Source of the DNA: Lentisphaeria bacterium UBA7640
Lineage (GTDB): Bacteria; Verrucomicrobiota; Lentisphaeria; Victivallales; Victivallaceae
Length of the DNA stretch: 6,112 nucleotides
Direction: 5' to 3'
Assembly (NCBI GenBank): GCA_002483765.1
Contig: DLIO01000074.1
Location: 1-6,112 of the forward strand
The notes under the pieces were generated by a model. That model was not told the DNA's origin, did no database searches, and saw only the letters and a program-made list of their open reading frames with translations. Positions 1-6,112 of the stretch are shown in pieces (position 1 is the first letter of the stretch; each line of letters opens with the position of its first letter). The position numbers and the translations under genes are program-made.

Positions 1-41
1 GAAATACGCCCGTAACGTAAATTGCTATATTTTGATACTTC
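1..41. other. Short flank downstream of the GH106-like gene; no recognisable signal
   Basis: These 41 bases follow the TAG stop of the GH106-like gene. I see no stable GC-rich hairpin with a T-run, no start codon with a ribosome site and no tRNA-like sequence. Whether transcription continues into another minus-strand gene cannot be told from what is visible. Confidence 0.5.
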
Positions 42-2927
42 CTACGAGTTAATTTGCCATAAACGGACTGGCCCTAATAGACCAGAACTTAGCATTGCTA
101 ATCGGTCACGATTACCCGGACCGTTTGCAACCTTAACGGTTAATGTATAGTTGCCCTTTCTTAAAAAACCTAACTTGCATTCGTATGGCGGCCACGCAAG
201 TAACGCTATGTGATTTCCATCAATAAAAACTTCAGCGATATCTTCAATCCGTCCTAAGTTTATTACATATTCGCCAGTGGCGATTATGTTTAACTCAATG
301 GAGTATTCAGCAGTACCCGAAAATGCAGGGTAACCAAGTTCTTTCCACGCGGGAAAAGTGTTTAACTCAATTAATCCATCTTCACTTTGCAAGAATGGCA
401 ATGAACGATATGCATGTCGATATTCACAAGCAAAATCGCCATAAAGATAGGGCATTTCAAGCAAACCTCCCTCATCTCCTTCAGTTACAATCGTAATTAC
501 ATTTTCCGTTGGAATCGAATTTGAACGGATGCAATTGGTTAAATCTGCGCTGACATTGTAACAATCATAGACGCGTTCATTTTTGAAATTATTAATTTTA
601 AAATCATTTAAAAACAGCTGCCAATCACCTTTAACCGCGCTTCGATCAAGAACAATTTTTAACGGTTTAATTTCTCCACTATACATGAAACGACTTTTAT
701 AGAAAACTTTACCATTACCAGTCGTTACAGGATTCTGCTGGCGTTCAAGCAAATTATACTCGTAACTTGGGCTTTCGCTCCCATTATTTGCCTGCCACAT
801 AATGAGTGGAATATGGTTTTCAGAAAATTTAACTTGCCATCCAGTATTCAAAAGATCAGTCTCTCCAATAGTTTTGACCACCGTTTCAGCGATAGTTTTA
901 TTGTCAAAGAGCAATGAACCCTTTGGCGCGATATTCACTGGTTTTCCATCCAAACAACCAACAAATTGGTTTTCCGCGCGATTGAAGAGAAAATTGATGA
1001 TTCTCTCGCCATCAATACGACGAAGAACAAAAACATTTTCTTTACCTGCTCCTTTCAATTCAGGACCCGGCAATGATAAAATTATTTCTGGAGTTAATGC
1101 GTCACAAAAGTCTAAATTATGATTCTCCCATCCGATTAACGGTTCATCCAACGTGTCGCCTAAAAGCTGAGGGATCTCACCAATAATGATAACACGACCT
1201 CCTGCAAGCTTAAATTTCTCTAGCGCGAAAGCGGTTTCATTGGTGATAAATTTTAGGAATGGGACAATGATAACCTGCCAATTTTCCGGCATTTTACCAC
1301 TAGGACGTTCAGTGAGCGTGATTTCATCAATCAGGTCAAAATCCTTTTGATTGGACAGTAAATCATCAGCCAATAAATGGATTTTCTCTTCTAACTCTTC
1401 TAGCTCTTTTCGTTCATCCTGTTCTTTCACATCCCAAGTTTGTTGAGCATTTAATTTACAATAAAAACTGGTAGAGGGATAAAGCATGCCAATACCGCAG
1501 AGATGTTCGCCACTAGAAAGTGCTTCACAAGTTTTTCGAGTATATTCTATCAATGCTGGCATGTATTGCCATTCAGAATGTTGATAGAATAAGGATGGTG
1601 GCACTTCGTCCTTGCGTGGCCCGTCAAAAGAATAACTTAAGCCGTGAAGATTAAAGTAATTAATTCCCATAACCATCTGATAATCAAGCGAAAATTTAAG
1701 ATCACGTATAGAAGTTTCATTCCCCATAACCGCTAAAGCATCAGAACCGGATTGAGCTTTGCCGAAAATATGTGCAGCAGAAGAAACAACTTTCAAGCCG
1801 ACATGATAAGCAGCAGCATCACGCCAAGCTATCCCTGCCCCCAATGGATCGGTACAGGGAATATCAAGATACTTATAACAACGCAACTCATTTGGCCAAG
1901 CATGAGCAACATAAGCAAGCCATTCACTACGAGTAAGATGACCAACACTTTGAATATTATGTTCATGACACCATTTCTGCACTTGCTCCAAATAATTGCT
2001 GCATTGCAAACGCATTTGAGTCATTCTGTAATGATGACGCACTAATGGAGTTTTTTCATCGATATCTAACGCTAAATGTGGTAGATTTAGAATAATATCA
2101 TAGCCGTGTTCCGCGACAAACTCTTCCGCAAACCTTCCCGTCCATGGAAAAATTCCGCCAGGAGCTGGTTCGTCCATAAATGTAGCATGAAAGTTTTCTG
2201 TTAAAACTTTGGCTCCAAATCTTTTGGCGTATTCCTGGTGCGTATAATCGATGAATTTGGCAGTGGTTTTCTCATTAAGGATATCAGTATTGTGCCGCCC
2301 ATTAGTGCCAGCTATCTGTATCGCAATAATCACGTAATCCTGTTGGATTTCCGGATACCACTTCACCGCGTAAGTTTTGCTCTCTTCACCCATACTGGTC
2401 TGCCAGTGTGGCATCTTAATTTTACAACTATTTGAATAAGCACTTTCCTGAACTCTTCGAGCAGTCCATTGAGTTCTTATGGTTCCGCAATGCGCGCTAA
2501 TATCAATAGGTTCACCGAATCCAGAATCCAGTTTTGGCAGGGCATAGCATTTAAGCAATGCTGAATTCAATAAATTAAGTTTTATTATCGAATCAGTCGC
2601 CATAAACTCTGCAACCGTAAAGTTGAGATTTTGCGCTGTCAATTCAGGATGATTCCAAATAATACGATTTCCCGCAGTTGCGGAAGGGAAATAGTCCTCA
2701 TCCCAAATCGCAAAACGCATCCCATTCGCGCGGCACTCATCAACAATAACTCGGATTATCTGCCACCATTCTTCAGAAAAATATGGTGTTTCCAACCCCT
2801 GCCTAGCATGCCCATAAATAGCTTGATAACCCGCCTGAGCGATCTCCCTAACCTGTTTCCTGACTTCATCAGCGTCCAGATCATGATTAAGGAAATACTG
2901 CCCGGCCACATAGATTTTATCATTCAT
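42..2927 (-). CDS. GH106-like (alpha-L-rhamnosidase-like) glycoside hydrolase, cytoplasmic
   Basis: This 961-residue protein probably removes a terminal deoxysugar or similar residue from an oligosaccharide; the GH106 link is recognition by pattern and the substrate is unknown. What is seen: a barrel start with an aromatic/acidic WDEDYFPSATAG stretch at residues 75-86 (relatives typically read YDEDxWPSGxAG), an MDEP motif at 251-254, GHLTRSE at 329-335 and a DIPCTDPLG segment at 355-363. These are followed by SSAAH at 382-386 and a conserved-looking GINYFNLHG at 421-429. Residues 500-525 are a highly charged helix. Residues 550-590 look like a flavodoxin/GATASE-type fold ending in GGRVIIIG. 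Residues about 740-960 form two galactose-binding-like beta domains, with WPPY at 912-915 and SGLLGPVRL at 948-956, which is typical of the C-terminus of this group. No signal peptide or membrane segment is seen, so it should act in the cytoplasm. It appears complete: the start leads directly into the first barrel strand. A D396 lies where relatives usually carry Glu. It follows the secreted glycosidase gene by 18 bp. Confidence 0.85.
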   Translation of the reverse strand: MNDKIYVAGQYFLNHDLDADEVRKQVREIAQAGYQAIYGHARQGLETPYFSEEWWQIIRVIVDECRANGMRFAIWDEDYFPSATAGNRIIWNHPELTAQNLNFTVAEFMATDSIIKLNLLNSALLKCYALPKLDSGFGEPIDISAHCGTIRTQWTARRVQESAYSNSCKIKMPHWQTSMGEESKTYAVKWYPEIQQDYVIIAIQIAGTNGRHNTDILNEKTTAKFIDYTHQEYAKRFGAKVLTENFHATFMDEPAPGGIFPWTGRFAEEFVAEHGYDIILNLPHLALDIDEKTPLVRHHYRMTQMRLQCSNYLEQVQKWCHEHNIQSVGHLTRSEWLAYVAHAWPNELRCYKYLDIPCTDPLGAGIAWRDAAAYHVGLKVVSSAAHIFGKAQSGSDALAVMGNETSIRDLKFSLDYQMVMGINYFNLHGLSYSFDGPRKDEVPPSLFYQHSEWQYMPALIEYTRKTCEALSSGEHLCGIGMLYPSTSFYCKLNAQQTWDVKEQDERKELEELEEKIHLLADDLLSNQKDFDLIDEITLTERPSGKMPENWQVIIVPFLKFITNETAFALEKFKLAGGRVIIIGEIPQLLGDTLDEPLIGWENHNLDFCDALTPEIILSLPGPELKGAGKENVFVLRRIDGERIINFLFNRAENQFVGCLDGKPVNIAPKGSLLFDNKTIAETVVKTIGETDLLNTGWQVKFSENHIPLIMWQANNGSESPSYEYNLLERQQNPVTTGNGKVFYKSRFMYSGEIKPLKIVLDRSAVKGDWQLFLNDFKINNFKNERVYDCYNVSADLTNCIRSNSIPTENVITIVTEGDEGGLLEMPYLYGDFACEYRHAYRSLPFLQSEDGLIELNTFPAWKELGYPAFSGTAEYSIELNIIATGEYVINLGRIEDIAEVFIDGNHIALLAWPPYECKLGFLRKGNYTLTVKVANGPGNRDRLAMLSSGLLGPVRLWQINS

Positions 2928-2929
2928 AA

Positions 2930-2941
2930 TTTTACGTAAAA
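2930..2941. repeat. 12-bp perfect palindrome in the intergenic gap
   Basis: The sequence TTTTACGTAAAA is its own reverse complement and occupies two thirds of the 18-bp gap between the two genes, directly before the second ATG. With no loop and a low-GC stem it is not a convincing terminator hairpin. It could be a small protein-binding site or a chance palindrome in AT-rich DNA. Confidence 0.35.
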
Positions 2942-2942
2942 A

Positions 2943-2947
2943 CCTTT
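2943..2947 (-). promoter_or_regulatory. Weak, distant Shine-Dalgarno-like AAAGG for the downstream gene
   Basis: The minus strand reads AAAGG overlapping the TAA stop of the secreted-enzyme gene, about 15 nt before the ATG of the GH106-like gene. This is longer than the usual 5-10 nt spacing, and no better purine-rich site lies in the gap. Translation may depend on coupling to the upstream gene or on weak SD use; this is inference. Confidence 0.3.
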
Positions 2948-5900
2948 AATATTTATTAGATAAAGAATAATCCAATGTTTTTATCAATACTTCTGATTCT
3001 TTTGCCATATTTCTGCCAATAAAATAAAATTGAATAATTTTAGTTTTAGACGAAAGTTTTATTGTTCTTGAATAATCTTTCCAGTCGGTATCTTCGGTAA
3101 TATCCGAAAGAGAATACTTTACATCTTCACCTTTTTCATCAACTTCACGTATTCCTAACTGGAATTTCCCTTTAAGGTTTTTACATTTTAAAATAGTGTT
3201 AAATGTAAGTATTTTATCCGAATCTTCTCTCTCGATGGTATAATAGTTGTGGATCCAGCCATTGTTTTTTGCTTCGGGACAACCGACAATTCTCAGGTAT
3301 TTTTGATTTGCACCATCTATAAATGAGCTTCCTATTTTGTTTACACTCCACCTTGACGGCTTTTTGAAATCGACATGGATAGTATTATCCAGAGCCCAAT
3401 CTAGTAAAGAAAAATATTTTTGTCCAGCATCAAAAACTTTTCGAGCATCGTCTCCACCAATCCACAAGGATTTATCGTTCAACAACTTAATAAAACCACC
3501 TTGACGTAGCTTCAACTGTTGTTTTTCCTTTGATGATAATGTCCCGAATAATTCGGGAAAATCGCTTGTTTTACCAACGTAAATTTTTTTAGCGTTGGTT
3601 TGAGGATTACCAGAAGTTATTTCCATTTTATCAATATCTACATATTTGGGATCAAAAAAACCCGGTTCTTGGCTCCAATTTCTTCCATTATAGTCTCTAG
3701 ATGCTTTCACGTATGGATAATATCTGTCGATCATTGAAGCAATTGTTTTTTCTTGTTTTGAGGGATTTTTAGGTAACACAATAATTGGGAGTTGGTTTGG
3801 GACATCAGAATCATTAATTGAGAAAAAATTAGAGATTTCATGCTCTTGAGAGAACAAAGAAATCTTCGATTCAAGATTGAGTGCCAATTGAGCTTCTTTT
3901 ATATCAGATATGGTAAAATAATCGTCTGTGATTTCTATATTTGTACTGTTAATATTACTTTTAATTGAACCAATTATCTTGTCGCCAAAAATATCGCGTT
4001 TACCCTTTATGATACATGACCCTTCGTCATCAAATTTCAATTGTATCGTGTAGTTACCATTAACATTATGGTCAATACTTATTTCAACCTGATCAGAACC
4101 TGCTAACTCAAATGCTTTTAACACAACAACTTCTTTAGGTGCTATGCTAATCGAAAAATGCGTGCCTGAATCATTGACAGACTCTTCTATTTTACCAGGA
4201 AGTATAGGGAGAAAAATATATTTCTCGTTACCAAGATAGGAGTTAATGACTGTAAATCTGCCATCAATTGTTTTACGTGTTGGATTACTGATGGTTATGA
4301 TTGTATTGATTCCCACGCCAAAGCGTCCAATCCATAATTTTTCCGCCATTTTCTCTTTAACTGCGGGAACAGGATTCCAACCAGCTTTCTTCAATGAGAC
4401 CAATAAAGGGATCCATTTATTGAAAAATGTTCCATTTTTATAAATAACTGCCCAATTCATAGGAGTTGCGCCGTATTCCAAGCACTTTAGAAGAAGCAAA
4501 TTAGCTATACCACTATGTATCTCTTCTTTAACTGCGGGAATACTATAATTTTCTTGTTTTATTCCCGTATTTGAGTCGGCGGTAATATGCCCCCAAAAAG
4601 TAAAAGGTTTTTTCCCACTCATTAGACGTAAAGGAAGAATATTTTCATAATGGCTGTCTGGAGTCCCTTCGAACATTACGCCATCAGCATGGAACACGGT
4701 AGAGGCAACAAAGTTACTTAAGGCAAAATTCATATACGTTCCCATTTGCTTACCGTCACGCTTGAGAGAATGAATATATTGAGCAAATGGAATCGGCAAC
4801 ACAGAATCAGGAGTGAATATCTTCCCTTGCTCATCAAATGATCTCCCAATCGCATAATTTAATTGAGCTTTATTATAGTTATTTAAAACAAGATTAGCCA
4901 TATCGAAGGCAAAACCGCTAACTTCATAATTTTTCACCACTAGACTAAGCTGATTTTCTAAATATTTAGAAAGAGCACTACCGTAAGCAAATGCTCCATA
5001 AGTTTTATCTCTGTTTGAAGGAAGCGAGTGCAAGCCTGATTTGCCTGAACGACCTTCCTTATTAACAGATCTTGCATCGGGATAATGCGCAACGATATCT
5101 TGGAAAATATCTTTCACCAGTATATAAAAAAACATTGCAGCCATTTTGTTGCCGCCCTCAAACTCTTCAACTCTAGCGTCATGGAATTCTTGCCAAGTGG
5201 TTTTCCTGTCTTTCCTAATTCCATGCCACCACCTAAAAAAATGCAGATCGTCATCTTTCCAATCTGCTCTATCAACATACCAGTTACCGGCAACACACCA
5301 TGGCGCATAAGTCCACTCCCAAGTCATTGATGTTCGACGTGCCGCATGCAACTGTAATTTGCGCTGAAGGTGCGCAGATGTGTAATATCCTCCAATTCCA
5401 TAAATCCTTTCATCAATACCAGAAACCGGCTCAAAAGAAGACGGATATAGCCCATAATAATCTTGAATTGCATTTTTCCATCCAAATTCTGGAATAAAAT
5501 TATAATTCACAAAATCTAATTTTTGGGCACGTCTATTATCAACTACTACTTTTGTTCTATAAAATATAATTACTGTGTCGTTTTCTTTTTTGAGCCCACA
5601 ATTTAACTCACTAGTAATTGTATCGGGAGTAAAACCCAACGCTACGCCTTTCTTATTGTTATAAACACAAGCAAGGGGAAAAGTTTCAGTTAAACGATTC
5701 CTTTCCGCTGTTACCGTTATCGCATCCAATTTATGCTCTTCAAACCCATCCCAGAACACAATAGAGTCTGACAAGTTAAATTTATTTATCAGTTCGACAT
5801 TTAACCGTTTTACATCGGTACTAGTAGTCGTAAATTCCAAATGATATTCATTAGCCTTATTATTGTTTCTAAGCGTAATTTTACAAGTTACGCCATTTTC

Positions 5901-6104
5901 GGCCTGCCACAAAATACTCGAATTACTACTTTGTAATATCTTCCCGGGAAGTTTTTGTCTGGACATTCCATCAGTAATTAACAAAGTTTGGCTACCTGAT
6001 TTATTTAATGTTATACCAGTAGTGCTATTTGCTTGTATTTTTACAGCAACGAATACAAATATGATTAAAAGAATTCTTAACATCGTTGATTGTCGAGTAG
6101 ACAT
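2946..6104 (-). CDS. Secreted multidomain glycoside-hydrolase-like protein with C-terminal carbohydrate-binding-like domain
   Basis: This 1052-residue exported protein probably attacks or binds a glycan outside the cytoplasm; its family and reaction are not recognised. Residues 1-25 are a signal peptide (R4 and R10, hydrophobic 9-21, likely cleavage after IQA); there is no lipobox Cys. Residues about 26-205 are beta-rich, like the N-terminal sandwich of barrel glycosidases. Residues about 210-590 look like a TIM barrel, rich in Trp/Tyr at 240-305, with SGFAFDMAN at 396-404 and ADGVMFEG at 473-480; D401 and E479 are candidate catalytic acids by inference. Residues about 595-665 and 670-760 are beta-sandwich-like. 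Residues 771-903 (PIIVLPKN, then KKIYVGK at 839-845, then LWIGGDDARKVFDAG) resemble the alpha/beta domain 2 of GH20/GH84/GH67 enzymes, here placed after the barrel. Residues about 908-1052 look like a CBM4/9-type jelly roll. M8 is an alternative start that keeps the hydrophobic segment. The gene appears complete, but only 8 bp upstream are visible, so the start is not settled. It is the upstream partner of the cytoplasmic GH106-like gene. Confidence 0.82.
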   Translation of the reverse strand: MSTRQSTMLRILLIIFVFVAVKIQANSTTGITLNKSGSQTLLITDGMSRQKLPGKILQSSNSSILWQAENGVTCKITLRNNNKANEYHLEFTTTSTDVKRLNVELINKFNLSDSIVFWDGFEEHKLDAITVTAERNRLTETFPLACVYNNKKGVALGFTPDTITSELNCGLKKENDTVIIFYRTKVVVDNRRAQKLDFVNYNFIPEFGWKNAIQDYYGLYPSSFEPVSGIDERIYGIGGYYTSAHLQRKLQLHAARRTSMTWEWTYAPWCVAGNWYVDRADWKDDDLHFFRWWHGIRKDRKTTWQEFHDARVEEFEGGNKMAAMFFYILVKDIFQDIVAHYPDARSVNKEGRSGKSGLHSLPSNRDKTYGAFAYGSALSKYLENQLSLVVKNYEVSGFAFDMANLVLNNYNKAQLNYAIGRSFDEQGKIFTPDSVLPIPFAQYIHSLKRDGKQMGTYMNFALSNFVASTVFHADGVMFEGTPDSHYENILPLRLMSGKKPFTFWGHITADSNTGIKQENYSIPAVKEEIHSGIANLLLLKCLEYGATPMNWAVIYKNGTFFNKWIPLLVSLKKAGWNPVPAVKEKMAEKLWIGRFGVGINTIITISNPTRKTIDGRFTVINSYLGNEKYIFLPILPGKIEESVNDSGTHFSISIAPKEVVVLKAFELAGSDQVEISIDHNVNGNYTIQLKFDDEGSCIIKGKRDIFGDKIIGSIKSNINSTNIEITDDYFTISDIKEAQLALNLESKISLFSQEHEISNFFSINDSDVPNQLPIIVLPKNPSKQEKTIASMIDRYYPYVKASRDYNGRNWSQEPGFFDPKYVDIDKMEITSGNPQTNAKKIYVGKTSDFPELFGTLSSKEKQQLKLRQGGFIKLLNDKSLWIGGDDARKVFDAGQKYFSLLDWALDNTIHVDFKKPSRWSVNKIGSSFIDGANQKYLRIVGCPEAKNNGWIHNYYTIEREDSDKILTFNTILKCKNLKGKFQLGIREVDEKGEDVKYSLSDITEDTDWKDYSRTIKLSSKTKIIQFYFIGRNMAKESEVLIKTLDYSLSNKY

Positions 6105-6108
6105 TATA
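6103..6108 (-). promoter_or_regulatory. Possible -10 element (TATAAT) overlapping the annotated start of the secreted protein
   Basis: The minus strand carries a perfect TATAAT whose last two bases are the first two of the ATG at 6104. If it is a real -10 box, transcription would begin near 6096, inside the annotated gene, and translation would start at the in-frame ATG at 6083 (M8). The -35 region lies outside the window and no Shine-Dalgarno is visible before M8, so chance occurrence is quite possible. Confidence 0.2.
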
Positions 6109-6112
6109 ATAC

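Noticed and set aside
1..41. Possible terminator hairpin (TACGGGCGTA) downstream of the GH106-like gene
   Set aside because: The stem is only 4 bp with a 2-nt loop and no T-run follows, so it cannot be supported as a terminator.
802..1122. Plus-strand open frame of 106 codons
   Set aside because: It lies entirely antisense to the GH106-like gene, has no recognisable protein features, and its composition is that of a shadow frame.
2631..2939. Plus-strand open frame of 102 codons ending near the intergenic gap
   Set aside because: It is antisense to the conserved N-terminal barrel region of the GH106-like gene and shows no domain or ribosome site that would support a separate gene.
2946..4100. 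Apparent drop in GC content toward the 3' end of the secreted-protein gene, as a sign of domain acquisition
   Set aside because: Hand counts of single 60-base lines ranged from about 22% to 33% there, but one barrel-coding line (4921-4980) was also about 28%, so the contrast is not reliable without a full sliding-window calculation.
5085..5497. Overlapping short frames on both strands inside the secreted-protein gene
   Set aside because: All lie within the long reading frame, across its Trp/Tyr-rich barrel region, and none looks like an independent protein.

Overview
The window holds two long genes that fill almost all of it. Both lie on the minus strand, 18 bp apart, and were probably transcribed together, with the right-hand gene first. 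There are no tRNA or rRNA genes, insertion sequences, CRISPR arrays or transporter genes. The DNA is fairly AT-rich. The combination of large, divergent carbohydrate-active enzymes, a secreted enzyme beside a cytoplasmic one, weak Shine-Dalgarno signals and no SusC/SusD pair suggests a Gram-negative polysaccharide degrader of the Lentisphaerota/PVC type. This placement is an inference from general resemblance and is not secure.

Layout, in transcription order (right to left). The first gene (6104 to 2946) encodes a 1052-residue protein with a signal peptide. It appears to have an N-terminal beta-rich domain, a TIM-barrel-like glycosidase core with candidate acidic residues D401 and E479, beta-sandwich linkers, an alpha/beta module resembling the non-catalytic domain 2 of GH20/GH84/GH67-type enzymes, and a C-terminal carbohydrate-binding-like jelly roll. 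I cannot assign it to a named glycoside hydrolase family. The second gene (2927 to 42) encodes a 961-residue protein without a signal peptide. It looks like a divergent GH106-type (alpha-L-rhamnosidase-like) enzyme, with an N-terminal barrel, a flavodoxin/GATase-like middle domain and C-terminal galactose-binding-like domains.

A plausible joint role is that the exported enzyme binds and trims a complex glycan outside the cytoplasm, and the cytoplasmic enzyme finishes an imported oligosaccharide. The sequence does not reveal the substrate. The 18-bp gap contains a 12-bp perfect palindrome and no terminator. The 41 bp downstream of the second gene hold no recognisable signal. The most unusual item is the domain architecture of the secreted protein. 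I see no evidence for a wholly new kind of system such as a defence or mobile system.
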